Assembly (NCBI RefSeq): GCF_024204645.1
Contig: NZ_CP100351.1
Span: 3,746,001-3,810,000, forward strand
DNA length: 64,000 bases
Reading direction: 5' to 3'
Source of the DNA: Desulfomicrobium sp. ZS1
GTDB lineage: Bacteria; Desulfobacterota; Desulfovibrionia; Desulfovibrionales; Desulfomicrobiaceae
Shown here: positions 1-8,225 of the stretch, one piece after another
How the letters are laid out: each line of letters begins with the position of its first letter
Numbering within the stretch: the first letter of the stretch is position 1
Position numbers and translations under genes: made by a program
Notes under the pieces: model-generated
Database searches by the model: none
What the model was told of the DNA's origin: nothing
Seen by the model: the letters and a program-made list of their open reading frames with translations, nothing else

Positions 1-474
1 CATGGCCAAGTCGCGCGGACGGGACATGGTCGCGCCTGCCTCTCTGACCGGACCCATGTGGATCATGATTGAGAACCGCCCTTGCGCGGCTTCCCAGAGG
101 GAATCCCAGCGGGGAGAATCCAGCGCGATCCCGGAAAGATCGGGGTGAATCTTGAGTCCCCGGATGCCGTTTCGTTCCAGGCGGTCCAGTTCGGATTCCC
201 AGGCCGGGTGGTCCGGGTGAACCGTGCCAAGGGGGATGAGCCTCGGGTGTGCACGGCGCAAAGAGAGCATCCATGAATTGGCCGGAATCATCTGGTCCGG
301 GCGCAGGGCGGCGGTAAAACACAGCGCATGGGACAGGCTGGCACGGTCCAGGTGCTGGAGGAGATCTTCGGCCGTGCCGTCTCCGGCCGGCCGCAGCCCA
401 AGGTCGCGACCGATGGCCGCGGCAAGCTTGGGCGCTATTTTCGGCGGGAAAACATGGGTGTGGCAGTCGATCAT
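1..474 (-). CDS. Amidohydrolase family metal-dependent hydrolase (partial, runs off left edge)
   Basis: The reading frame starts at an ATG at 474 and is open to base 1, so about 158 N-terminal residues are present and the C-terminus lies outside the window. The protein begins MIDCHTHVFPPKIAPKL, the HxH metal-ligand signature at the end of strand 1 of amidohydrolase TIM barrels. A later FSIMIHMGP stretch fits the strand carrying the next metal-ligand histidine. This is the amidohydrolase-2 type, often decarboxylases or hydrolases, but the substrate cannot be told. The start lies 6 bp after the stop of the thioesterase gene, so it is probably the last gene of the hom operon. Confidence 0.75.
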   Translation of the reverse strand, partial: MIDCHTHVFPPKIAPKLAAAIGRDLGLRPAGDGTAEDLLQHLDRASLSHALCFTAALRPDQMIPANSWMLSLRRAHPRLIPLGTVHPDHPAWESELDRLERNGIRGLKIHPDLSGIALDSPRWDSLWEAAQGRFSIMIHMGPVREAGATMSRPRDLAM

Positions 475-480
475 GCGAGT

Positions 481-894
481 CTAGCCGAACAGGGCGGAGA
501 GCCAGTCCGGCACGCGGACAGGCTTGCCTTGGGCGTTGACCACCGCGTGTTGGGTCGAACCCCGGGTCAGGACCGTGCTCTGATCCGCATTGGTGATTTC
601 ATAGACAAAGCTGAGGCTGGCTCGCGACTGACCGGCCAGACCGGTGCGGATGTGGATGATTTCGTCGTAGCGGGCGGACGCAAGATAACGGCATGCGGCT
701 TCGCGCACCGGCAGGAAGATGCCGCGCTCCTCCACAGTCGCATAGCTGAAACCCAGGCTGCGGATCAGTTCGCTGCGACCGCGTTCGAAGAGGTGCAGAT
801 AGTTGGCATAATAGACCACGCCCATGGCGTCGGTTTCTCCATAGGAGACGCGGTGGGCGAGGCGGCACGAGGGTTGTGGAAAGTCGGCCTTCAT
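481..894 (-). CDS. Acyl-CoA thioesterase, YbgC/4-hydroxybenzoyl-CoA thioesterase family
   Basis: This 137-residue protein has the usual length of a single hotdog-fold thioesterase. The N-terminal motif YGETDAMGVVYYANYLHLFE at residues 18-37 holds the conserved Asp and the YYANY signature of the YbgC family, which hydrolyses short acyl-CoA or acyl-ACP thioesters in the cytoplasm. YbgC is classically found with tol-pal genes, but no tol gene is nearby. The ATG overlaps the stop of the upstream phosphoglycerate-mutase-like gene by 4 bp, so the two are translationally coupled. The real substrate is unknown. Confidence 0.8.
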   Translation of the reverse strand: MKADFPQPSCRLAHRVSYGETDAMGVVYYANYLHLFERGRSELIRSLGFSYATVEERGIFLPVREAACRYLASARYDEIIHIRTGLAGQSRASLSFVYEITNADQSTVLTRGSTQHAVVNAQGKPVRVPDWLSALFG

Positions 895-2081
895 GCGTCC
901 GGCCCGAGGCAGAAGGACAGCAGCTCGCGGCCGTCTTTTACGAAAAGGCCTGTGCCTTGCGCCGTATCCTCATTGAAGACGCCTGGCCCGTCGGTTCGGG
1001 GTGCCTGCGTCCGGTAGACCAGGAAGGGCACTGCATCCTCGGTGTGCGTCCGGCGCACCACGGGCGTGAAATGGTCGCAGGTGACCACGATGGTCGCGTC
1101 CTCATGCGCCAGGGCCGCCAGAACCGGAGCCACGATGCGCTGGTCGAAAAGCTCGATGGCGCGCTTTTTCAGTGCCGCGTCGCCCATGTGGCCACACTCG
1201 TCCGGGGCCTCGACGTGCACGTAAACGAAGTCGCCGCGCTGCAGAAAATCCAGCGCCGCCTCAACCTTGCCTTCGTAATTGGTGTCGATGAGGCCGTTGG
1301 CGCCGGGGACTTCCAGCACCTCCATGCCAGCGGCCCGGCCCAGGCCTTTGACCAGGTCCACGGCCGAGACCACCCCCCCCCGCAGGCCGAAGCACTCGGC
1401 AAAAGCGGGCAGCGCCAGGGGGCGTCCTTGCCCCCAGGGCCAGACCGCCGTGGCCTGGGAGGAGGTATCGGCGCGCAGGTATTCGTGGGCCATGCGCAAA
1501 AATGCGAGCATCTCCGGAAAGGAGGCAAAAGCCGAAAGGTCCGGGGCGATGTTCTGGTCCAGAATGTCGTGGGGCGGACGAATGGCGAGTTTTGCCGCGT
1601 CGGTCAGCGCCCCTCCTCGCTGCACCAGGAGGTGGCGGTACTGGATGCCCTGGACGGCCTGAAAGGGGCTGCCTACGGCCATATCCGCCAGCCGGGAGAT
1701 CAGGGGGGCGGCCTCGGGGGTGCTGATATGCCCGGCGGAATAGTCCAGCATCACGCCCGCGTCCGTCAGTTCGGTCAGGCGAACCAGATTCATGCGCCAG
1801 ACCAGATCGTCCTGGTCCAGGGTCAGCCCCTGGGCGGCAGCCTCGATGGGTCCGCGCCCGGTGTGATGCGTTTGCGGGTCGTAACCCAGCAGGCTCATGT
1901 TGGCCACGTCGGAACCCGGAGGCATGCCGTGGGGAACTGTCCGGCACAGGCCGCAACGGGATTTGGGAGCCAGCAGGTCAAGAGTCGGGGTGCTGGCGGC
2001 ATGCAGGGAGGTACGTCCTCCCAGAATATCAAGAGGCCATCCGGCCATGCCGTCGGCCACCAGGAAAACGGTTTTTGACAT
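891..2081 (-). CDS. Phosphoglycerate-mutase-like metalloenzyme, probable homoserine kinase
   Basis: This 396-residue protein belongs to the alkaline-phosphatase superfamily branch of archaeal-type cofactor-independent phosphoglycerate mutase (ApgM). Visible landmarks are VADGMAGWP near residue 8, the SDVANMSLLGYDP nucleophile region, the metal-binding PDECGHMGD segment and the C-terminal DHFTPVVRRTH segment. Members next to hom have been proposed, and in some bacteria shown genetically, to act as a non-orthologous homoserine kinase in threonine synthesis. Here the ATG shares one base with the stop of homoserine dehydrogenase (TGATG), which supports that role over glycolysis. The kinase function is inferred from context. 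Confidence 0.75.
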   Translation of the reverse strand: MSKTVFLVADGMAGWPLDILGGRTSLHAASTPTLDLLAPKSRCGLCRTVPHGMPPGSDVANMSLLGYDPQTHHTGRGPIEAAAQGLTLDQDDLVWRMNLVRLTELTDAGVMLDYSAGHISTPEAAPLISRLADMAVGSPFQAVQGIQYRHLLVQRGGALTDAAKLAIRPPHDILDQNIAPDLSAFASFPEMLAFLRMAHEYLRADTSSQATAVWPWGQGRPLALPAFAECFGLRGGVVSAVDLVKGLGRAAGMEVLEVPGANGLIDTNYEGKVEAALDFLQRGDFVYVHVEAPDECGHMGDAALKKRAIELFDQRIVAPVLAALAHEDATIVVTCDHFTPVVRRTHTEDAVPFLVYRTQAPRTDGPGVFNEDTAQGTGLFVKDGRELLSFCLGPDA

Positions 2082-3373
2082 CAGATGATCCTGTAGTGCA
2101 CCGGCGGGTCGAGCACGAAGCTGAATTTCTTGATGGTGTCCAGGGCGGCGGTCACGTTTTGCATTTGCGCGGAATGGCTGATGAAGACGATGGGAACGCC
2201 GTCGTTGGGCGCGTATTGGCGCTGCACGACCTGCGCGATGCTGATGTTGTACTCGCCCATGACACCGGCGATGGAGGCCATGACGCCAGGCCGGTCAACC
2301 ACGGTGAAGCGGAAATAATGGCGGAACACGGTCAGTTCGGGGGCCAGAATCTGTGCTGGGGGCAGCCTTGATTCCAGGAAGCCCGTGTTGTTGGGGACGC
2401 AGTTGGTGCGGGCCAGAGCCAGGATGTCGGCCAGCACGGCACTGCCCGTGGGCAGGTCGCCTGCGCCCTGTCCATAGAGCATGACCGGGCCCACGGCGTT
2501 GCCTTCGAGCAGGATGGAGTTGAATGGGCCGTCGACCTTGGCCAGGATGTGGTCCTGGCGCAGCAGGGCTGGATAGACCCCGGCGTGGAGCATGCCGGAC
2601 TTGTCACGGACCTGTGCCAGGAGCTTCAGGCGGTAGCCGAACTCTTTGGCCAGGATAATGTCGAACTGCTCGACTTTGGAGATGCCTTCCACCGTGAGCT
2701 TGCTCAAGGGGAAGTCGAGCCCGTAGGCCAGCCGGATGAGGATGACCAGCTTGTGGGCGGCATCTATGCCCTCGATGTCCAGGGTCGGATCGGCCTCGGC
2801 GTAGCCCTTGGCCTGGGCCTTGGCCAGAACCGTGGCGAAATCCTCTCCCTTTTCGGACATTTCGGACATGATGAAGTTGGCCGTGCCGTTCAGAATGCCG
2901 GTCAGGGCCTTGATGCGGTTGCCGGCCAGGCTTTCTTTGAGGGTCTGGATGATGGGAATGCCGCCGGCGACGCTGGCCTCGTAATAAAGACCAAGGCCTT
3001 TGCTGGCCGCGAGCTCGAACAGCTCCGGACCGTGCTGAGCCAGGAGCGCCTTGTTGGCCGTGACCACGGATTTGCCGCTGTTCAATGCGCGGGTGATCAG
3101 GGTGCGCGGAAATTCGATGCCTCCGGCCAGCTCGACGACGATGTCGATTTCGGGATCGTTTATCAGATCGTCCATGCTGGTGGTGAAGGTCGTGCCCGGT
3201 GAAGGGATGACGTTTCTGGGTTTGGCCAGGTCGCGGACCATGATGGTCTTGACGGCCAGGGTTTTGCCCAGTCTGCGCACGATCCAGTCGTTGTTTTCCT
3301 GGATGATCTTGATGAGCCCGGAACCTACGGTGCCAAGGCCGGCCAAGCCGAGATGGATGACGGAGTCTTTCAA
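2081..3373 (-). CDS. hom: Homoserine dehydrogenase
   Basis: NAD(P)-dependent homoserine dehydrogenase converts aspartate semialdehyde to homoserine on the way to threonine and methionine. The 430-residue form read here has the Rossmann motif GLAGLGTVGSGL at about residues 8-19, the catalytic domain, and a C-terminal ACT domain (VVDRPGVMASIAGVMGEYNI) for amino-acid feedback. I chose the TTG at 3373 because GGAGG (3380-3384) lies 6 bp upstream and the Rossmann fold follows at once; a longer frame to 3445 adds 24 residues without family character. The gene overlaps the downstream kinase-like gene by one base. Confidence 0.92.
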   Translation of the reverse strand: MKDSVIHLGLAGLGTVGSGLIKIIQENNDWIVRRLGKTLAVKTIMVRDLAKPRNVIPSPGTTFTTSMDDLINDPEIDIVVELAGGIEFPRTLITRALNSGKSVVTANKALLAQHGPELFELAASKGLGLYYEASVAGGIPIIQTLKESLAGNRIKALTGILNGTANFIMSEMSEKGEDFATVLAKAQAKGYAEADPTLDIEGIDAAHKLVILIRLAYGLDFPLSKLTVEGISKVEQFDIILAKEFGYRLKLLAQVRDKSGMLHAGVYPALLRQDHILAKVDGPFNSILLEGNAVGPVMLYGQGAGDLPTGSAVLADILALARTNCVPNNTGFLESRLPPAQILAPELTVFRHYFRFTVVDRPGVMASIAGVMGEYNISIAQVVQRQYAPNDGVPIVFISHSAQMQNVTAALDTIKKFSFVLDPPVHYRII

Positions 3374-3426
3374 GGAATTCCTCCACGCCGAAGCATTGAG
3401 AAAAAGATTATGGAGCAAAAAAAAGC

Positions 3427-3455
3427 TATTTGCCGCATCCTGCACGCGCTGTCAA
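3427..3455 (-). promoter_or_regulatory. Probable sigma-70 promoter of hom operon
   Basis: On the minus strand TTGACA (3455-3450) is followed after 17 bp by CAAATA (3432-3427), about 55 bp upstream of the hom start codon. The -35 box is perfect and the spacing ideal, while the -10 box is moderate. Confidence 0.5.
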
Positions 3456-3490
3456 AATGACAAATGGCGCTAAAGCGGGGTCATTTTTTG

Positions 3491-3519
3491 TTGACGCCCT
3501 ATGTGCTTTTGGATAACTA
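3491..3519 (+). promoter_or_regulatory. Sigma-70 promoter of tRNA-Ser pair
   Basis: TTGACG (3491-3496), a 17-bp spacer and TAACTA (3514-3519) end 18 bp before the first base of the first tRNA-Ser gene. Confidence 0.6.
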
Positions 3520-3537
3520 GCCACTTCTTCAACGGAC

Positions 3538-3634
<97 letters not shown>

Positions 3635-3639
3635 CCCCT

Positions 3640-3730
3640 GGAGGGTTGGCAGAGCTGGTTGATTGCACCGGTCTTGAAAACCGGCATGCCTTTGCGGGCA
3701 TCTGGGGTTCGAATCCCTAACCCTCCGCCA
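3640..3730 (+). tRNA. tRNA-Ser(UGA)
   Basis: GGAGGGT pairs with ACCCTCC, followed by G and an encoded CCA. The anticodon loop CTTGAAA carries TGA, and the variable arm is long, as in serine tRNAs. It lies 6 bp after the tRNA-Ser(GCU) and is most likely cotranscribed with it. Confidence 0.96.
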
Positions 3731-3798
3731 TTTGTACTTGTTCCGCTGGAATCACAACGATTTCGGCGGTTTTTTATTTGGTTTCGCGTCCAACGGAT

Positions 3799-3834
3799 AA
3801 AAGGCCCGGCTGTGCAGTCGGGCCTTTTGTTCTT
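3799..3834 (+). terminator. Rho-independent terminator of tRNA-Ser pair
   Basis: AAAAGGCCCG (3799-3808) pairs with CGGGCCTTTT (3819-3828), and a T-rich tail follows. The remaining bases between here and rfbC show no other feature. Confidence 0.75.
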
Positions 3835-4033
3835 TCTGCGCGACAATGACGGTCAGCCGATTGTTTGGGGCCAGTCGCAGTGCGCTGCGCGAGAATGAGC
3901 GGCCTGAGGCCGTGCGGGTTTTGGCTGCCGCTTTTGGCGCGCCGGACGCGCATGTCGGGGCGGCATTGTTTTCCGCTTGCGCTTGCTATAGTCAAAAAAA
4001 CACTCTTAACACTGAGCATAAGGATGTCATATT

Positions 4034-4597
4034 ATGGATGTGACCCGGACCGAAATTCCCGGAGTGCTCGTGCTCAAGCCCAAGGTATTTGGCGATCACC
4101 GCGGTTTCTTTTGCGAAACTTACAGCCGTCGCCAGTTGGTCGCGCACGGCCTGGATATTGATTTTGTGCAGGACAACGAGGCTTTTTCCGCGCAGGCCGG
4201 GGTGCTGCGCGGTCTTCATTTTCAGACCCCTCCGATGACCCAGACCAAACTGGTGCGGGTGGGGCGGGGCGCTGTGTATGATGTGGTGGTCGATATGCGC
4301 AAAGGATCGCCGACCTTTGGCCGTTGGCAGGGCTTCACCCTCTCGGCCGCGAATTTCTTGCAGCTTTTCATCCCGGCGGGACTCGCGCACGGGTACATGA
4401 CCTTGGAGCCCGACACGCAATTTCTCTACAAAGTCGACCAGTTCTACTCGCCGGAGCATGATGGCGGGATCTCGTGCCTGGATCCCGTTTTGGGCATTGA
4501 TTGGCCAGCCCTGTCGCCCATCATGTCCGACAAGGACGTGCAATTACCCTGTTTTGCGGATTTCAGTTCTCCTTTCTGCATGGAGGGTGCGGAGTGA
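4034..4597 (+). CDS. rfbC: dTDP-4-dehydrorhamnose 3,5-epimerase
   Basis: RfbC epimerises C3 and C5 of dTDP-4-keto-6-deoxyglucose in dTDP-L-rhamnose synthesis for surface polysaccharide. The 187-residue length is typical for the cupin-fold enzyme. Family landmarks are FGDHRGFFCETY at residues 17-28, VLRGLHFQTPP with the active-site histidine near residue 62, and AGLAHGYMTLEPDTQFLYK. The gene stands alone here, without rfbA, rfbB or rfbD beside it. The enzyme name is secure; the sugar it serves is inferred. Confidence 0.93.
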   Translation: MDVTRTEIPGVLVLKPKVFGDHRGFFCETYSRRQLVAHGLDIDFVQDNEAFSAQAGVLRGLHFQTPPMTQTKLVRVGRGAVYDVVVDMRKGSPTFGRWQGFTLSAANFLQLFIPAGLAHGYMTLEPDTQFLYKVDQFYSPEHDGGISCLDPVLGIDWPALSPIMSDKDVQLPCFADFSSPFCMEGAE

Positions 4598-4701
4598 TTG
4601 CCGAGTAGATTGGTATGAGAATGCCCGCGCAGGCCGTGAATTTCCATGTATTGCAAGGGGGTTAGCTTGTGGCGGAAGATCGTGATTTTTTTCATTATCT
4701 C

Positions 4702-4730
4702 TTGACACAGGACGACCCTCTTGAATACAG
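4702..4730 (+). promoter_or_regulatory. Possible sigma-70 promoter of qrc operon
   Basis: TTGACA (4702-4707) is followed after 17 bp by ATACAG (4725-4730), about 65 bp before the qrcA start. A second TTGACA at 4732 has no good -10 partner. No operator is evident. Confidence 0.35.
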
Positions 4731-4794
4731 GTTGACAATTATTCCATGTCTGTTTTTTTCAAATTTCATCTCAACGCGGTAGGAGGAGAGGACT

Positions 4795-5334
4795 GTGGCA
4801 AAATGCAAAAGCTGCGTGGTGTTGCCATTCCTGGTTGGTTTGGTGGCATCGATCGTGCTTGGTTGGTGGGGCTTTCCCAAAGTCCTGTACAGTCAGAAGA
4901 CCCAACCCATCCGGTTCGATCACATCGTGCATGTGGAAGATCAGGCCATGGCATGTGAAGATTGTCATGCGTTTCGGGACGATGGCTCCTATGCCGGCAT
5001 GCCCACCAACGCGAACTGTGTCGGATGCCATGAGGATGTTCAGGGGGAAGATCCTGATGAAGCTCGCTACGTGACCGAGTACGTGCAGCAGGAAAAGGAA
5101 GTTGAATGGCTGGGCTATCAGAAACAGCCGGACAATGTGTACTTCTCTCACATCGCGCACAAGGAACTTGACTGCACATCATGTCATCCGGACGTGGCCA
5201 ACATGAGCACCCCGCCTGTCTACTATGAAAACAGGCTTTCGGGCTACAGCAAGGACACCATGAAGATGTGGCAATGCGAAGAGTGCCATGCCCAAAGTGG
5301 CGCCAGCAACGCCTGTTTTGTCTGCCACAAATAA
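4795..5334 (+). CDS. qrcA: QrcA, multihaem cytochrome c of the menaquinone reductase complex
   Basis: QrcA is the periplasmic multihaem cytochrome subunit of Qrc, which takes electrons from the type I cytochrome c3 pool and passes them to menaquinone. The 179-residue protein starts with a GTG, 6 bp after AGGAGGAG, and has one N-terminal hydrophobic anchor (about residues 8-26). Five CXXCH haem motifs are visible: CEDCH, CVGCH, CTSCH, CEECH and CFVCH. The family is described as hexahaem, so one haem may use a non-canonical site. It is the first gene of a four-gene operon. Confidence 0.92.
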   Translation: MAKCKSCVVLPFLVGLVASIVLGWWGFPKVLYSQKTQPIRFDHIVHVEDQAMACEDCHAFRDDGSYAGMPTNANCVGCHEDVQGEDPDEARYVTEYVQQEKEVEWLGYQKQPDNVYFSHIAHKELDCTSCHPDVANMSTPPVYYENRLSGYSKDTMKMWQCEECHAQSGASNACFVCHK

Positions 5335-5352
5335 GAGAGGAGTGGATTTACG

Positions 5353-7413
5353 ATGGGACTCGACAGAAGAAGCTTTATTTCTTTGGTGGCTGGCGGTGTA
5401 GCGGGCAGCCTCTTCACTCCCGTAATTTGGAAAACCCTGGATGACGTGTCCATCTGGACACAGAACTGGCCCTGGATTCCGCGGCTGCAGTATGGCGAGG
5501 AACTGACGGTTCCGGCGTTGTGCAAGCTGGGTGCGGACGCCTACGGCGTCAAGGTCAAGACCATTGCCGGCCGGCCTGTCGCGGCCGAGGGCAATCCGGA
5601 TCATCCTTTGAGCCTCGGCGGCATCTGTCCTCTGGGTGCGGCCAGCGTGCACCTGCTCTACAGCCCTTCCCGGGTCAAGAACCCCAAGCTGAGGGATGGC
5701 TCCTCTTTCAAGGACATCACTTGGGAGGAAGCGGAAGAGTTGCTCGCCGGGAAGGTCAAGGAAGCCGGCGCGAGCATGGCCATGATCAGCGGTGACGAGA
5801 CCGGCTCCGTTACGGACGTACTGTCCGGTTTGGTCGGCAAGGCCGGTTCGGATAAATCTTTTTTCATGCCCGGCGAGAGCGCCCCGGCAGCAGCGGCCCT
5901 GGCCATGCTCGGCGGAGACGGTCAGGTCGGCTATGATATCGAAAACGCGAACTACGTGCTCATGCTCGGTGCCGACGCACTGGGCTCTTGGGGCAACGTG
6001 GCCCGCAACGGCAAGGCCTTTTCCGCCAGCCGTGAGAAGGGAGTCAAGTTCGTCTACGTCGGACCTGCCCAGAACGGAACCTCCGCCGTGGCCGACAGCT
6101 GGATTCCCTGTGCCGCGGGCACCGAATCGGTTCTGGCGCTGGGGATTGCGGCAGTTATCGCCGGCACGAACCGCGATCGTTCATTCTGGCCCGGTTTTGC
6201 CTCTTTTGCAAAATTTGTGCAGACATCCTATCCGCTGGACAAGGTGGCCGAAATCACCGGTGTTTCGGCGGCGACCATCACGGGCCTGGCCCAGGAATTG
6301 GTCCGGGCCGGACGTCCGTTGGTTCTGACGGCCGCTGAGGCTGGCCAGGGTCTGGGCGCTTTCGAGCTTGCCGCCGGGATGAGCCTGAACATGCTCCTGC
6401 AGCGCGTCAATACGGTCGGCGGTGTGCGGATTTTGCCTTGGGCTCCCAAGGTGGTCGAGGCCGCAGCCGACAAAAAGGCGATGTTCGCCAATGATCTTGT
6501 TGCCTACTTGAGCACCGTGGCCGACGGCGGCGCCGAAGCTCCTGCGCTGCTCATGGTCTACGGCGCCAACCCGGCCTATGCCCTGCCGAATCTGGCCAAG
6601 GCTCAGGCAGCCATCGACAAGGCCGGTTTCGTGGTTTCTTTCAGTTCGTTCATGGACGAAACAGCGGCCATGGCCGACCTGATCATGCCTGACAGCTATG
6701 CTTTCGAACGCCTGGATGACGCCTACTCCCCGTATGGTTCGGGTCAGCCTAACTATACGGTGGCCGCGCCCGTCATTAAACCGGTTTTTGACACCAAGCC
6801 CGCGGGTGACGTTCTTTTGTCTGTGGCCGCCAAGGCCGAGTTGGATTTGGGTTTCGAGTCTTTTGAAGACGTGGTCAAGGCCAAGGCCGAAGCGTTGGGC
6901 GCCGATTTCGACGCGATGGTCGAAGGCGCGGCCTGGGTTTCGGAAGAGTTTCCGGTTCAGGATCTGGCCTTGTGGACGACGCCCCTGCAGGAATTGGCCG
7001 TGGCTGCCCAGGATGGCAAGACCCTGGCCCTGGCCCCGGTGCTGCGCCTCAAGATCGGCAGCTCCAAGATCGCCATTCCTCCTTTCAACACCAATGCCAT
7101 CCGCTTTAATGAAATGCTCGGCAACGACATGTACGTGCTGATCAACGCGGCCACGGCAAAGAATCTGGGACTGAAAAAGGACGATGCCGTCAAACTCGCC
7201 AGTTCCGGCGGGGAATGCAAGGCCCGTGTGCGCATTTTTGAAGGCGTGATGAATGATACCGTCGTGGCCCCCCTGGGTCTTGGCCATACTGCATGGGATG
7301 CTTTTTCCAGAGGCAAGGGAGATAACGTTTACAAACTGCTGGCTGCCGACACCGAAGCAGAGACTGGGTTGTCCCGGTTCGCAACGGTGCGGGTCACTGT
7401 CAGCAAGGCGTAG
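5353..7413 (+). CDS. qrcB: QrcB, molybdopterin-oxidoreductase-like subunit of Qrc
   Basis: This 686-residue protein belongs to the molybdopterin oxidoreductase family. In characterised Qrc complexes this subunit binds neither molybdenum nor its own iron-sulfur cluster and is structural. A twin-arginine signal DRRSFISLVAGGVAGS lies at residues 4-19, so it is exported folded to the periplasm. No N-terminal CxxCxxxC cluster motif is seen, which agrees with loss of the iron-sulfur cluster. A C-terminal dinucleotide-binding-like domain starts near residue 575. The gene follows qrcA by 18 bp. Confidence 0.92.
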   Translation: MGLDRRSFISLVAGGVAGSLFTPVIWKTLDDVSIWTQNWPWIPRLQYGEELTVPALCKLGADAYGVKVKTIAGRPVAAEGNPDHPLSLGGICPLGAASVHLLYSPSRVKNPKLRDGSSFKDITWEEAEELLAGKVKEAGASMAMISGDETGSVTDVLSGLVGKAGSDKSFFMPGESAPAAAALAMLGGDGQVGYDIENANYVLMLGADALGSWGNVARNGKAFSASREKGVKFVYVGPAQNGTSAVADSWIPCAAGTESVLALGIAAVIAGTNRDRSFWPGFASFAKFVQTSYPLDKVAEITGVSAATITGLAQELVRAGRPLVLTAAEAGQGLGAFELAAGMSLNMLLQRVNTVGGVRILPWAPKVVEAAADKKAMFANDLVAYLSTVADGGAEAPALLMVYGANPAYALPNLAKAQAAIDKAGFVVSFSSFMDETAAMADLIMPDSYAFERLDDAYSPYGSGQPNYTVAAPVIKPVFDTKPAGDVLLSVAAKAELDLGFESFEDVVKAKAEALGADFDAMVEGAAWVSEEFPVQDLALWTTPLQELAVAAQDGKTLALAPVLRLKIGSSKIAIPPFNTNAIRFNEMLGNDMYVLINAATAKNLGLKKDDAVKLASSGGECKARVRIFEGVMNDTVVAPLGLGHTAWDAFSRGKGDNVYKLLAADTEAETGLSRFATVRVTVSKA

Positions 7414-7454
7414 TTCTTCCTTAAGCACCTGGAGAAAATAAGAGGATATTCACA

Positions 7455-8225
7455 ATGCAAGCAAAAGAATTCAAAGTAAAATGGGGCATGCTTGTCGATC
7501 TTGACAAGTGCACCGGGTGCGGCGCCTGCACCGTGGCCTGCCGGGCGGAGAACAATCTTCCCCCCGAGGTCGATGCGGCCAACAAGCTGCGCACCAGCGA
7601 CTGGATGAACATATACGAACTATCCAACGAGAAGCCGTTCCCCGATCACGAGGTAGCCTATCTGCCCCGGCCATGCATGCAGTGCGGTCATCCGTCCTGT
7701 TCCACGGTTTGTCCGGTCGTGGCCACCCTCAAGGACGAAGAAGGCGGCATCGTCAGTCAGGTTTATCCCCGCTGTATCGGTTGCCGGTACTGCATGGCGG
7801 CCTGTCCGTACCACGCCCGTTATTTTAACTGGTTTGATCCGATCTGGCCCGAAGGCATGGAAAAGGTCCTGACTCCTTACGCCTCGACCCGTCCGCGCGG
7901 CGTGGTAGAGAAATGCACGTTCTGCCACCATCGTTTCATGGCTGCCAAGGAGCAGGCTCGCATGAATGGCGAAGACCCGACGGATCTGGCCGAGGACGCA
8001 TACATCCCGGCTTGCGCCGAAATTTGCCCAACGGGTGCGATCAAATTCGGGAATCTGAACAATCCCGAGCATGAAGTCAGCAAGCTGGCCGCGAGCAAGT
8101 ACGCTTTCCGCCTGCTGGAAAAACTCGGCACCGATCCGCAGGTCTATTATTATTCCAAGCGCGAGTGGGTGAGGAAGCTCGGGGACAATTACCTGGAGAA
8201 TGCCAAGGGGGGCGAACATGTCTGA
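7455..8225 (+). CDS. qrcC: QrcC, four-cluster ferredoxin-like subunit of Qrc
   Basis: QrcC is the iron-sulfur subunit carrying electrons from QrcA towards the membrane subunit. The 256-residue protein has DmsB/NrfC-type cysteine clusters: CTGCGACTVACRAEN, CMQCGHPSCSTVCP, CIGCRYCMAACPYHAR, and a CTFCHH-to-CAEICP set. Together these suit four clusters. There is no signal peptide of its own, so it probably crosses the membrane as a hitchhiker with Tat-dependent QrcB. Its last 8 bases overlap qrcD. Confidence 0.93.
   Translation: MQAKEFKVKWGMLVDLDKCTGCGACTVACRAENNLPPEVDAANKLRTSDWMNIYELSNEKPFPDHEVAYLPRPCMQCGHPSCSTVCPVVATLKDEEGGIVSQVYPRCIGCRYCMAACPYHARYFNWFDPIWPEGMEKVLTPYASTRPRGVVEKCTFCHHRFMAAKEQARMNGEDPTDLAEDAYIPACAEICPTGAIKFGNLNNPEHEVSKLAASKYAFRLLEKLGTDPQVYYYSKREWVRKLGDNYLENAKGGEHV

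Noticed and set aside
3374-3445. Longer homoserine dehydrogenase with 24 extra N-terminal residues
   Set aside because: The TTG at 3373 has a well-spaced GGAGG and fits the family's N-terminus; the extension has no family character.
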